From assembly GCA_018881555.1 (NCBI GenBank), contig JACAXG010000032.1, positions 2,740,837-2,804,836 on the forward strand: 64,000 nucleotides of DNA, written 5' to 3'. The notes under the pieces are model-generated. The model saw only the letters and a program-made list of their open reading frames with translations, did not search any database and had not been told where the DNA came from. The translations under genes and the position numbers were made by a program. The stretch comes from Amblyornis subalaris. Lineage: Eukaryota > Chordata > Aves > Passeriformes > Ptilonorhynchidae. Every line of letters begins with the position of its first letter. Within the stretch, counting starts at the first letter, position 1. Positions 23,371 to 36,730 of the stretch are shown piece after piece.

Positions 23371-26300
23371 TTTGCATGCATCTTTACTACTACCCATCTC
23401 TACCTATCTTGCATTTAAATTTACCTGCTCCGAATGGACCCTGATCAACAATTATTATCACAATAGCATGAACTTTCAACAGAGACCTTTGCAAAGTCAA
23501 CAAAGAAAGCTCCATGGTGACTGAAAATCAATAGGGCAGAGAGAAGAATAAAAATTATTTTTGTAATGACTCCTTTTGAAACGAGTATTCGAGTTGCATG
23601 AGAACTCATGACTCAAATAGTGTTGCATGGTCTTATGAATAGTAATGAAATCAAATCCTAAACAGAGGTATTAGATTTTAATTGAGCTATTCTTTAAAAG
23701 GTTTTTTTTTCCACAGTGTCAAGGTCATATTCTCACAGATAAGAAGTTTATTATACAAGAACAGTGATAATAGGCACTGGAGACATACTGAGTATATGCG
23801 GCATGCTACACGAAAAAAGAGAAAATATACTAAAAGCAATAATTGAAGTATACACAGAAGAGATTCTCATTTATAAGTAGTTTGAATTATTTAGGCGTAT
23901 AAGAGGTTTCTAAGTAGAGGGTGTATAAATGATTTTTCTTCTGAATATAACTTTTGTTACTCTCCAAAATTTCTTTTTTTAAAATTAAGCTTAAGTACAA
24001 TTCAATTTTTTAATATATTTTGAAATTTCCTTGAAGATGGACGTGTTATTAAAAATTCAATCCTAATGCATTTTCTGAGGTTACCTGAAGTCTGAAGAGC
24101 GCTGTTAGCACTCTTTGGAACAGGCCAGACATCTTGGCTTTAAGGACTTCCCAAGGCCACGCTGGACTCCACAAAACCACTAAATATGAGCTAAACTTTA
24201 AATGTATTAGTAATGTCATCTCCTTAAGAAGGTTTTAATCATTTACTACTGAAGCTAGTGAGATTTAAGCAAGTGCATAAATGCTTTTGTATAACAGTCC
24301 CTTTGCTTTCCTATTTCTTTAGATGATACTGGAACTCGTGCTGGTTTATGTCACCCTATGGAGTAGGCTCTTAGTGTCTGCCTTCTCCAAAATCTTTCCC
24401 CCATATAGTGGATATTTGTGATAATACATCTGATGTCTTTTTAGGTTTCATAGTACCTTTTTTCTGTGTGGTTTNCTAGCCATTATAGTTCAGGATGGTC
24501 CATTCCACAGGGAAAAGTAAAAATCATAGAGATCTGTGGCAAGGAGTTTCTAAGTAAGCTGTGGGCTGTGTCGAAAAGTGCACAAAAAATGGGTTTTCCT
24601 TGTTAAACTGGCTATGTCAAATGAGCAGATACCTTTTTCTGAAATGGAATCCAGTTTTAACTCCTTCTCCAGAATCTTCCACCTGAACAGACACCAAAAC
24701 ACCTGACTCCCAATTTGCAATGCTTCACAGATAATGTATTTCAAAAAATGTGTGTGTCACAGTCCTTTCTTATTCATTGGCATAATTTCCATTGCAGAGA
24801 GGGTGCCATTGTCTTTTTTTCTCATTTAACCTTTCAATAATCATATTTTGTTTATTTCATCCAGAAGCAGCACTAATAATTAGAACACAATGTGCTCATA
24901 CAAAAAGAACAGATAATATTCATGAAACAAAATTAGAAAATATTCATGTGCCCATATGGCTCACAGAAATTGCTATCCCATTAGCTGTTAGCTTTCCATT
25001 AGTCAAAATTGGACTCAATTTACTCCTGGCATGTCCATTCAAATAACCTAAGTTCTATAATAGCTTATCCGTAATTTTCTATACGGGAATAATTTCAAGC
25101 ACAACAACAGAATATTACCAAACCTGTGTCAAGATTTCACGTTTTGCAGTCTCACATCTTCACTGTTGACATGCATTGGTAATCATAATTGACATCAGCA
25201 TTTGCAGAAAAACTGGTCTTATCTCGTTGTTTGTCTCATTCCACTACTTGAAGAATTCTGCATGCATCTCCTGCATTTGTTTTAGCTCAGTATTTGATTT
25301 GGAACTGTCTCTATACCAGTTCTCCATTAAAAGCTAAGTATCAATACAGGCACTTAAAATAGCCCAGATATATTTCTAGTATTCCAGTAGAAATCTCCTT
25401 CTCTGAATTCTGAGTTTTCCTGCAAAAAGAAAGATGTAAGATGTATCAGAAGAACATGTTATACCTTCAGAACAGTTTTTCCTCCTATATCTCACATTTA
25501 ATATATTAATTCTTTTAAAATGTGGATATTGAATTCATTTCTATATACATAGAATGACACAGAATCTAATTCCAAAGATATAAATCTGATTATTTTTGTT
25601 TTTCACACACTGGAATAGTTAACTATTTTGATTACATAAGGAATCCAAGCATTAATTTTAATTCTGTAAGTGGAGTGCATTAGGATTAACTTTCCTTTCT
25701 ATGTTTCTTTTTTTCTGTTTTCACTAAATATATAATTTTCTTCTTGACACTCTGAACAGTTCATTAAATTCTGAAGCAATATAAATATTGTCAAAGCATG
25801 CTGAAGGTCCCACTTACATTTGCAAGGGGTTTGCTGCTTCATGACTATGTTGCATTTCTCTGAGCTATGAGACAAGGATAATCTCCCAGGAGTTCCTTCA
25901 GGTTCTGTGGAATTTTAGGTGGCAGTCAGAAGGATTCCAATGTACATAGTCCCCATTGCATTGAAAATATATGATATTTATTTCATACTGTAATTTCAAA
26001 CCATAGGCATTAATTTTTTTTTTTTTTTTTTTAACTCCCATAGTCTGTTGCAGCAGATTCAATTATCACAGGGATAAGGAAATCTTACAAAAGTTTTACA
26101 ATTACATATTCAGTATTTGCTTTGAACTTAACCAGACTTTCTAGTGGTTTCAATGTGCTGATATCTGAAATGCTGCTGTTTACACTGAGCCTAGAAATGA
26201 ATATATGTCCACAATGCTTTACATACTATGTGGTCTAAGGATTAATTTTAAGCAAATACTAAGTATTAAATGTGATTTCTTTTTTCCTTCATTTTAGCCT

Positions 26301-27522
26301 GGAACACAGCCTGGGACACGTTATATTCATACTGCTGAGAGCTTTTGTATATTTACTGGTTGCAATAGAACATTTTTTTCTCTGCAATGTTATTTATTCA
26401 TGACCTATTGTCCATCTTCTTTTATGCTTATTAATATGGTATGTTTAAAACCACTGATGTTTGGAGGGATGGAATTTATAGGAACTGTACCATTACTGGT
26501 TTTCACAGNATGAAGAGTTTAAAACCTGCAATGGTCTATGTGGCAGAGGAAACACGACTCAAAGTATTTCTGCTTACATTAAACTAGGGAAAAACCTTGC
26601 TATTAAGTCAGGATCTGTTCATCTGAGTAAGATGTTCAGCACTGTACCTAGGCCGGATGGTAGACCAATAATACATATTTCACTGAAAGGCCTAAGAAGT
26701 ACTGAAATAATCATCTAATGCAAATTACATCCCTACATATGTTTGCTGCTAAGACTAAGTGGTTGACAACCCCATAAAAGCTTAGATAAAGAAAGATTTA
26801 TATCCTTTATCTTATGCCTTTCTAAATTCATTAAACTTATGGTAGATGTCTGAAAAACTTTGATTTGGTTTTCAGGAGACATAATAATTTGCACTTGATC
26901 TTAACACCCAAAAAAATTAAACCATAGAATAGTATTGGATGGATAGTGACATTCATCTTTCAAAAGCAAAAATTCTGGGGTTTGTGCTGAACACAGTGTT
27001 TCCTTCCTATATGTCAAAAATGTTAATATATCTTCCAAGGTCTATTAAGAGAATCACTTTGACTTTTTGGGCGTCTCTCTCCTTTTTTTTTCCTACAGTT
27101 ATTAAAAATAAAAAGGCTGCTTTCTGAAGTTGCTTTCATTCTGTTTCATGTGTGCTAAAGAGGCAACATTTCTAAGGAGCAATTCTCCGACTTTTAATTT
27201 CATGCCCCCTGTTTTAAGAAATTAAATAATCTGTACAGCAGATTATCTGGCTCCTGATTGCTCCCTGTGGTACTTCCAGGGAATGGTTCAGGTTAGCAAC
27301 ATAAACTCTGTGTTTGTGCAAGGTTACACAGCTCCACCCTCTCAGACCCTGCCCTGAATGCTAGCAGCCAGACGCCCAGGAGCAGGTGAGGAGACTGCAG
27401 AGCTGCTGGTGCACTCAGAGCCTCAAGGCCACCTCCATGTGATAGCCAGTAAATTTGGAAAGGCTGCACCTGGTGTTGAACCTTTTGTGATTTCACTGCT
27501 AAAGCACAGAGCTCACAGACTC
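23371..27522. other. Gene-free stretch
   Basis: AT-rich DNA. A 19-base T run lies at 26014-26032. About 27240-27515 is GC-richer, with short open frames on both strands but no recognised family. No RNA gene or transposon was identified. Confidence 0.45.
26014..26032. repeat. Poly(T) run
   Basis: Nineteen consecutive T. No retrocopy body or target duplication was recognised beside it, so I treat it as a simple homopolymer rather than a reversed poly(A) tail. Confidence 0.8.
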
Positions 27523-27870
27523 ATGGAATCATGGAATGATTTGGTTTGAAAGATACCATAACAATCATCTAATTCCAGCTCCACTGCTTTAGATGCAGCC
27601 CAGGGCACAGTTGGCCTTCAGGGCTACAGGTACACATCGTCAGGTCACGCTGAGCTTCCCATCAACCAACACCTTCAATTCCTTCTCCTCAGGGCTGCTT
27701 TCCATCTGTTTTCCACCCAGCCTGTATTTGTGCTTGGGATTGCCTCAACCATGCACTTGGCCTTGTTGAACTTCATGAAGTTGGCATGGTCCCACCTCTA
27801 AAGTCTGTCGATGTCCCTCTGGATGGCATCCCTTCCCTCCAGCGTGTTGACTGCACCACACAGCTTGGAG
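27523..27870 (-). repeat. CR1 LINE fragment with internal deletion
   Basis: On the minus strand the tail is at 27523 (plus: ATGGAATCATGGAATGATTT). Within about 60 bp the sequence jumps to an upstream CR1 block (plus: CATCAACCAACACCTTCAAT, then CCTCTGGATGGCATCCCTTC near 27815), ending at CACCACACAGCTTGGAG. The middle of the CR1 3' region is missing, consistent with a deletion after insertion. It belongs to a CR1 subtype different from the copy at 23046-23370. Confidence 0.88.
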
Positions 27871-28816
27871 ATATAATGTGGTATATTGCAAAGATCAAGT
27901 GAAAGATGCTCTGCTTCCCACATCTCTTTGAGGTCAGAGGTAAGTTTTATTCACATGCATATGTAATGGAGCCTTGTGCATATGATGTGCTGAAGTTTTA
28001 CCTGCATGCCTTTCATATTTCCTGTCATCTGTTGAAGAATTGCAGGCAAATTAACCCTCAATCAACATGATTGACAATATGCAGATTTTACTTTGTTCTC
28101 TATGACAGAAAAAATAGCCTACAAATCAGTCATTCCCCTCAGTGTTATCTTTTTCCTTTAAAGCTATTGTCCATATAGCTGGTAGTGTTCATATACTTGT
28201 TTGTTGCAAACAAATGTCAAATGAACCTGTCGAATAAGAGTTTTGCAAGAGCTGTTTGAGGCAACCAGTCAGCACTTGGTTTGTGTGATTGATTAACTAC
28301 TGCAGGATTTTCAGAAATGATCAGGACTTAATGCCAACAACCAGAAATGGGAATGAACTTTGAAAGTAACTGAGAATGATAAATAAAATGTTTTCTATCC
28401 TTTCATCTTTCTGAAAGCAATTCAGGATTTTAATGTCTGTGCCTTCTTGTGGACCAGTTAATGGCCATTTTTTCCACAGTTTTCAGGATACATTTACTAG
28501 TGCTATGATCCATTTCTGAAACAAAGATTGCAGCCTCTGATCTGTTTATGCCATACTGAAAACTGGAGGTTCATTTAGGTACCTAAAGAGTCCATGAGTG
28601 TGCTGAAACTGTGGCCTTAAAAGTGGCATATGGGGGAAATTTTCTGGAAGTTCCAGCAAGAGCTCATTTCATTCTCTCAGTCCCTGAGTGACAGAATTTT
28701 TATAAGACAGCAGAGATCTTAGCTATTTTTGTAAGGAGTAGTTTTCCAAGGAGCATGGGAGAGATTGGGATTATAACAAAACGATAACCAGACCTATGAA
28801 ACTGAAAGCACTGTAA

Positions 28817-28912
28817 ATCTTTCACTTTTCCCTTTTCTTTTCTCTTTCCTTTTCTCTTCCTCTCTTTTCCTATTCTCTTTTTCCTTTTATCTTTTTTTTA
28901 ATCTCTCTTTTT
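28817..28912. repeat. Polypyrimidine tract (CT-rich low complexity)
   Basis: About 95 bases almost wholly C and T, with irregular TTTTCC/TTTTCTCT units, ending in TTTTTAG. It could serve as a splice acceptor tract on the plus strand, but no exon-like frame follows. Most likely it is simple sequence. Confidence 0.75.
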
Positions 28913-29311
28913 AGTGACATGTACAAGACCATTATCAAAATGTCTGATTCCTTCCCCAAGTGAATGAGAAAGCAAGTAGAAGTTTTTAAATTTCATGGTT
29001 TTCTTCATACACTTACTGGAAGTAAGTACACTAGCGTGCACTGAATTCTTTTTTTCTTCAGGTCGTCTTTCAAAACTGTAGGTTTATAGTGATTGAATAT
29101 GTGTAAATATATACAGCTCTAAGGATAAATGTTGTAAATGAACATTTTCCTTCACTGAAGGCTCCTTCTTAAGAAAATAAAGCAGAATTTCTAGGAAATA
29201 CATGGACATTCTTACAGTCATCCACTCTAGTCACCAAATGATACAGTTGGAACAGATTTTTTACCTCTTCACCTGTATTTTTCAGACCAGTCACAGGGAG
29301 ATATGCTTAAG

Positions 29312-29338
29312 GGCACAGACACGTATTGTGTCTGTGCC
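29312..29338. repeat. Perfect 11-bp inverted repeat (hairpin)
   Basis: GGCACAGACAC (29312-29322), loop GTATT, then GTGTCTGTGCC (29328-29338). A G-T wobble and an A-T pair could extend the stem to 13. A 5-nt loop and short stem make a microRNA precursor unlikely. No transposon ends were recognised around it. Confidence 0.75.
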
Positions 29339-29627
29339 TTCTCACTCCTCTCCTGCTCAGATTTTGGCAAACACACTAGTCATGCTGGGGCCTGAGGTGT
29401 GTTGAGAGCAGCCCCTTTGGGTCAAAGTGAGGGCAACACACAGACAAGACACAGTGGCCAGAAAGGGCTAATGGTCATTACACAGCCATTCCCACTGCAG
29501 TTCGCTGTCTCTTGCAGCTGTAATCTTTGTACACTGATGGTCTGGCAGGTCTTTTCAGAATCTGCTAACTAGTGGAAATGGTATAGACCAAGCCTCCAAG
29601 CTGGAAGTTATAAGCACGTTTACTTAC

Positions 29628-29707
29628 CCGAAAGGATTTTAAAGTGGATCCAACAGCAGCTGGACTGATGAGGATTTTGAGCTTCCTGGTGTGGTAAGAG
29701 GGGATGC
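29628..29707 (-). other. Exon-like segment with good splice sites (unrecognised)
   Basis: On the minus strand a pyrimidine-rich acceptor (TTCTTCCTCTGTCGCTGCACAG) precedes an 80-nt segment that ends in a consensus donor, CGG|GTAAGTA (29621-29627 on plus). One frame is open across it: two bases, then 26 codons including RKLKILISPAA. A different frame is open for 68 codons over 29639-29845. I recognise no protein family and found no partner exons. The splice signals are seen directly; that it is an exon is inference, and chance is the leading alternative. Confidence 0.15.
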
Positions 29708-32700
29708 CTGTGCAGCGACAGAGGAAGAAGGTTCATCACTCTTACTGCCAGCNGGCGAACTATTTTGCTCAGAGGTGCACAAGTTATGATTTAGAGAACT
29801 TATGAAGGTCAGAAACCTCATTAAGTGACGAATTAGTGAATTCATGTCTGAATTCTAGTCTGTTCAAAGTGGATTGAGCCCTTGTTTGTCATGTCTATTT
29901 GTTTTCTAATGAGCTCCTGATTCTTACCTGTAAGCACTCAACCCTCTTTTCACCATCATTAAGCTGTAGGCAATCAAACCACTTCCTAACACACAGAGCT
30001 ACCCCACTGCCTCTCCTGCCTTTTCTATCTCTGCTGAAGAGATCATAGCCATCCATTTCAGAGCTACCACCTCTTCTGCCCTTTCATTTGATGACATAAG
30101 AACGGGGAATGAGGTTTAAATGCTCTTTTTCCTGGCTGAGTTCAGGTACAGAGACAAATAAGCACACTGATCCTCAGTTTTGAAGTATCACATGGTGAAC
30201 ATCCACGTTCATGCTGGTGGTCGTTTTGCATATTGTCCTTTACTTCCTCCACAACAGCTGCTCATTTTCCTGCAGGCTTTATGGAGAAAAAAATACTTGC
30301 TATTTCTCTGCCAAAACCCTCCTTCTTTCCTCTTCCAGTTCTCAGCCCACAGAAAGCTTTCATAAAGGTCACACAGGCACATGTGATATCAATGTTTGTG
30401 TGAATACATGCTTGTATGAATATTCATGGCATTTTCACATTTGACAAATGTTCCAACAAACAGAATTTGTCTTATATGAGTGCTTTAAAGAAAATAAATG
30501 TGGTCATAACTATCATGGAAGTATTCTTATTGCATTTTGGGAGAAATATTTACAGTTGTGAAGTGTTTTGCTGAGCAACAACCAGCACAAGTGAATTTGT
30601 CATGTGATGAAGTCTGAAGGCAATGAGCAAACTGTCCATGAAGCTGTACCAGCATATAGACCAGCCAAACATTCTCAGCTTACTGAGCACATACTGCATT
30701 GGGATTAACCTCAAGGGGAGCATAATTTGCCTGTACAGCAGCTCAGATATTTCAAGCCTGTACCACTTCAGTTTCTTTTTTTACCAGGAGCCAAGTCTGT
30801 AAAAAAATGTCATAAATCAAAATCCTTTAAAAAATTGATCCCTCTATCCTTTTCCTTGTTTTCATGAGGTCATGAGAAAAGAACATATAGAAGAAAATTA
30901 TGCTTATGACACATGAAACTTCCGTTTCAAACACAGTGTGTTACAGGAAATGACCAAGAAAAAATGTAGATCAACAGGAGGCAGAGAGAAAAAAACAGTT
31001 GAAAAGACTTCCTTTTCTTCTCTACAAACATGTATGATCCCGCAGACTTTTAGGTGAGTTTCTCTGTAGGGTTCCATAGACTTGCATGAACTTCAGATAG
31101 AGGCACAGTGTGAATACCTACAATTTCTGTTAGTTTGCCATACTTTTCCACTTCTAGAAGTCAGTGGACAGATAACGAGCACTACTTTTGTAGAAGCTAA
31201 CTAGTATTGTACTGGTGCTACCATAGTCTGGCATATGCAATCTCCAGAAATATTAATTTCAGTTTTATTAAAAGAAAATAAACTAGAGTCTCAAATAAAA
31301 GGTTTGTATTAGGCCACCAGTAAGTGTTGCAGAAAAGGCATAAACTAAAAGCCACGAGATAGGTTTGGCCATTTAGATGTTTTTTCAAAGTATAGACCGG
31401 TGGCTTCTCTGTTACCTTTTTTTTGCCCTCACTCCTTGCCTATAATAACTGCTTAGGAGGCAAGTTTGCTGAACTATTGTCTGGCATATTAGGGTCTGAG
31501 TCTCATTATGCAAATATTATGCAGATTTTTAAAGAACCAAATGCAGTTGCAAAGTAGAGAGAAGGAATACAAGGTTAAATGACTGGTTTCATATTATGGG
31601 AGCTAGCATATATGCATCTCTGTATGGTGATTTTAAAAGACAGGGTGGAAGATAAACTCTATAAGTTCTCCTTTCTCAAGTATATTGCTATCAATTAATG
31701 TGTGGCTGAGATGAAATTTCATTCTTAATTACTATTTTTTTCCAAATATTGTTTTTGTAATTTCATTTTATTTATTGTTATCTTTCTCTTTTGGCTCTTC
31801 CTTCCACTCATCACAATCTCATCAGAGTCATAAGTTTTTATTATGTTTTCTTTTCCAGTATGACTAACCCACATTCTCCTTCTGAGAACACATTTAGTAC
31901 TCATTTATAACTGCAAAATACAAGCCAATCTGCTGGATTTCCACAATTTAAATCAAGGGCAAAAGAGTCCTTACTGTGCTCTCCTTTCAAATATATTAGA
32001 AAATGAACTATTTCACAAGTTACAGTGTAAATTTCTAGGTACATTCTCAGAAACCTTTTTACAGGTGAATTTATTCCACAAAAATTAAAAAAGATCAAAG
32101 CCTAATTTAAGTTTAAAAGAGAAGCATTTTAAGATTTATCTTTATTAAACAGGTAAGAAGATGAAACAAAAGCTTTCATTTCAGAATAATCATCTGAGAA
32201 AAAAAAATATGGTCTTCCTGAGTGAGGAAGACCATTTTAGACTAAACTGGTAGCATGTAACACGTGGCTACTTTTATTGATCAATAGAATAACATGATGT
32301 GAAAGTCAGTTCCGATGGCATAAGGCTATATGAGTGCCAAATAATGGAGACAGTAATATTCTTTTACAATCATTTGTCTGTGTTGCAAGAAGCAACGAAG
32401 CAGCTGTCTTTTACCCAAGTACAGCTTTTCTCTTTCTCTCCCAAAGCTAAATTAGAGTTAATTAACCTGCTGGACTACATGAAGACCTTCAAAACCTAAT
32501 CTTTTCTGAAACAAGTCTGCCTTATTTTTGCCAGAATTTCTCTTCTCCTTTTTATAGCATGCGGTATTTGCATGCTTCTCTCCCTAGGTGAAGTCTTCAC
32601 CTTGGGTTGTGACAGCATCTGAATCTCACAGCAATCAAGGCTGAAGTCACCAACAGGAATAGCATTCCTAATAATTAGTAAGCTGTTCTCATGCAGTGTT

Positions 32701-35700
32701 GTGAGGGCGTGGAAGAGATGTCTGAAGAAACCAACACTTCACAGAGTCAGTGCTGGTAAGAATACTTACAGGGAAGATAAATTCTCCCAAAGTATACAGA
32801 ATTAAATTTACCAATCAGAATATGATTTTCTATAATGACAGTTACTTATTTAGGACCCAGGCAGCAAAACAGTTAAGTGAGTGCTTAAATCAAATCCATT
32901 TCTTGAATGAATGCTCTTTGTAAGCATGTGCTTAATTTATGTTTATTTATGTTAGTTTTACTGATTTCTGAGCACCTTAAGTAAGCTGTCAAGCTCCTTT
33001 GACTGACACTGAAAAAAACTGATATTGGGAGTATCTGTATTAATGGATGAAGAAATAATCAAAAGGAGCAAATTTCTGTGCTACTTGTATGCACCTACTG
33101 AGCACATTTCAACTCCATGTTTTAAAGTAATCTGTGATTATGCTTTTAGGAAACAGTCAATGTAATGAGAATTTTTGTGTGACTATGAAAAGATTGCTTA
33201 AAACTCTATTTTCATAAGTATCAATAAGTTGTGAATTGTGCACACAGGACCCATCGAATCCACACCACCCTGTCTTGTTCTAGTCTCCAGGTAAGTGTTA
33301 AAGGTGGAATATCTTGCAATTTTATCGACTAGATTTGATTGGTGCAATGTTCCCTTGTAGTTTAACCAAAAGAGAGAGAGCAGGCCAGCATACCAGAGCT
33401 ATCAGAAATTCCTCTGCATAAATGGAGGTGTTAGCAGCCCTTTGAAGTTAAAACGTTGCCTCAAGGAATATTAGTCAGGACACAATGGCGATGTAAACTT
33501 TTTCAAATGGAGTTGTTCCTTTTTAACACCCCTCCCACCCACCTGGAAGCAGCTTGAACTGAACAGCCAGACTTTTTCTGTTGGGATCACATTTGTCATT
33601 ATTCAAATTGGTATCTAATTGAAGGACTGTCAACTCTTAGTTCTGTTCAACATGCACATGTTGCATGTCCACATTATTTATTCAGACCAGACTTCCTGGT
33701 TCACAGGTTTCTTAGATGAAACAGCTCATTGCTGAAAATCGGGCTTTTTTGTCCGTGTGGAATTGTTCAGTGCTTCCCTTAGATAAAAGCATGTGTATTT
33801 TTTCAGTAGTACAATATTTGTTCATGTAGTGAAGAATGTGATTCTAGAGAGTAAGCAAGGGGAGTAAAATAGCCGAATGCGTAGGACATATGAACTTTNA
33901 CACTGAATAAGTAGAACTTGAGTTACTTTTAAAATTACTATGACCCACTTACTAGGCTGCATTTTATTAGCAATAAAATAAATGTTTTCTGAAGGGAAGA
34001 AATATCATGTTTTGTGTTCTCTGGAAATCACCATGTAACATTACTGTTCTATCTGTCAGTTTTCAGCATCTGTTTACAGGTTGAGGACCATCACAATAGA
34101 TACCTAAAGCCATTCTCTTTGTCAGAAAGCAAGAAAAAAAGGTAAAAAGTTTTGTTCTCTTATGCTATGTTTTTACTAAAATACATTTAGCTTAGATAAA
34201 GTGCTATTCAACAAATGCAAGTCAGTGATTTTGTTGCTTTGGCATATAATTTATTCACCTCATTCTTGTAGTATTCAGACACCATGAACAGAATACATTA
34301 TTCAACAAATACCAACAATTACTCCTTGAATAATTTAGTTGATGAATATTTTATGCTTGTGTTAAGACCAGATCCATGTGAGGGAACTAATACTTGTGCA
34401 CAGCCTGCTGGACTTTTCTATAAAGTTGATAGAAACCCAACAGCTNATATAGAACTGGTCTTGTAGTTTTGGGGTGCAGAGGAAAGTGAAACATATTATG
34501 ATGGATTCTGAACCCTGCAGAAAAAGAAGCGATTGGATATCTAGGCATTATTATTTAATCATTTAGTAGGTTTGATTGTAGTAAGCAATGAACAAGCACA
34601 AAGTACAGAATGACTAACATCAAATGGGTGAGTGACAAGCATGGCAGGTTGCTAAAGGAGCAACATGGGTAACAGTGCAGCTCGTTTGAAAAAGAAAAAC
34701 AGGTGAACTGAGGGGAAAAAACCTGAAACAAACAAACAAAAAAACCCAAAAAACCTCAAAATGTCAGGACTTACTGGATTCAAGTTTTAGGATTTCTTCT
34801 TAAATAAAATACATAAAGATCTCCATGATATGACTGCAGCTACAACTTCATCTATTCACTGTGTGACTAAATCTTCTTGCCTCTCTCCAGATAGCCCCTT
34901 CCAGGAGTCAGATAATTCATACGTACTCATACGAACAGCATTCTCTAGATCTGCTAGAGAAAAGCTAAAAGATTTGCTAGACGAACAGCCTGATCCATGA
35001 TTAGCTGAAGAATTTTCCTGTCCAAGAACAGGCAAAAAACTTTGTACTGCACCACAGCAGGAGCGCACATCATTTTTAATGGGATCCCTGTCATACTGTA
35101 GCCTCACTGGAACCACAATTCCATCTGTGAGGATCTGAAACATCTGGGAACACGCCTTCCAGACAACAGGACATATATACATATGGCAATCGTGTAATCA
35201 GACACATCAGATGCTTTCAATATGATCTCCCCGTGTTGTATGACCCACAGGATATAATCTCACTCAATGGGTCTCTATGTCAGTAAAAGGCCTGCACACA
35301 AGAAATCTGGAAATTAATTAACCTAGAAATTAAAACAGAATTTTGCAAATTCCAGTCCTGTGGCTTCATCACAAAATCAACCCTTTTTTTCCCCTGTACT
35401 ACCATATAAATATGTTACATCCTTTCAGCACATTTAAGGCACACTGTTGCCTTAAAATGTTCACTAAATGCAGACCTTCATCAAGGTGAGGCTGTCTTCT
35501 GTTTAGATAAAATGATTATAAGTGTTTGCTTTTGAGATCATAATATCTTCTGTATCAGTTCTGCTGCAAGTACATAATTAACCTGTCAGCCCACCCTGCA
35601 GTAATAAGTGTGATAGACGGGAAATATATTAGGGAAGAACCTGTGTGTGATATGCTTGCAAGCCCTACTTTATCCTTCAAATATTTTTCCTTTAATTAGC

Positions 35701-36554
35701 ACTCAGGTAAAGTCAGACCCTAATAAATTAGCATATAACTGTTATCAGTATACTTTTTTTTTTCCCATTCTGAACTGCTCATTCAGACGAGATATAAAAG
35801 ATCTGCTAAGAGTATATTCAGGGGGAAAAAAAACAACTTAAGATGGATTGATACTCTTTGAAAGGTCCAGAACTTTCAGTATTTGCAAAGCCTTTCTTGA
35901 TGAATAAGATGTAGACTGACCTACTAAGTAAAAAATCCTAAAGGAAAAAGACTGGCAAAAACTGTTGTCTCAAAAATTATAACATGAGAAAAAGAAAGTG
36001 TTTATGAGTAATACGGAAAATGCACACAAACTCTAGCTTTGAAATTAGACTGTCACAACTCCTGGAGGGAAAAATGGGTATTTGGAGGAATTGATGGTCT
36101 GAAGGTATCTGAGTGATGTGGGAGTTGTACCTCTTGCTTTTTTAAGCACTTCAGCATTCAATGTCAAATGAATGTACTCAATTATCTGCATATGTTTCCA
36201 CTAGATAAAATTTTATAGGTTTCATTTGGAGTATCCCTCCTAACAGCCAATAAATGGCAGCAGAAGCAAAGGTGGGAGTAGTGGCTCTATCTTCTAAGTC
36301 TTAGAGACTAACTCTCCCGCTTATAAGATTAGTGAAAACAATAAAACCAATGAACTAAACAAAAACACTATTCAGTGGCTAGAAAACAAGTCATGATATG
36401 AAGCTTAAGTAGCTCAATTTATTGAATAGAAAGGTTGAGACATGTCTTCATCACTGTGAATAGGTACTGACAAGGAGCAAATACTCAGTACTGGAGGTCT
36501 TTCAGTCTTGGAGGCAAAGACAAACAAGATCAAGCGGCTGGAATCTGAAGCAAG

Positions 36555-36660
36555 ACAGATGGCTTCAAACTGAAAGTGTGTAGATTTGGATTAGGTATTA
36601 GGAAAAAATTCTTTACTGAGAGGGTAGTAAACCACCGGAACAGGTTGCCCAAAGAGGTCT
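36555..36660 (+). repeat. CR1 LINE fragment
   Basis: About 105 bp resembling a CR1 3' portion: TAGATTTGGATTAGGTATTA, then TTCTTTACTGAGAGGGTAGT and CGGAACAGGTTGCCCAAAGA. It ends abruptly before the usual tail at about 36660, so both ends are truncated. The preceding 70 bp may belong to the same copy but are too diverged to say. Confidence 0.75.
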
Positions 36661-36695
36661 GTCTTAGGCTTTATTAATCTCTCTTTTCCCTTTTC

Positions 36696-36730
36696 ATTAT
36701 TGTTATTAATTATTATTATTATTATTATTA
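36696..36730. repeat. (ATT)n microsatellite
   Basis: An interrupted array of TTA/ATT trinucleotides of about 35 bp, just past the CR1 fragment. It is likely length-polymorphic. Confidence 0.85.

Larger units (their letters stand above)
27871..36554. other. Gene-free stretch with scattered weak exon-like signals
   Basis: About 8.7 kb without a recognised transposon. It contains a pyrimidine tract (28817-28912), a perfect hairpin (29312-29338) and an exon-like minus segment (29628-29707). At 34891-35000 a 36-codon plus frame ending in TGA follows a good acceptor (CTTCTTGCCTCTCTCCAG), while the opposite strand is open for 108 codons (34856-35182). Neither frame is recognised, and both could be chance. 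A 7-bp-stem hairpin, AGCATGC...GCATGCT, lies near 32559. Confidence 0.4.
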
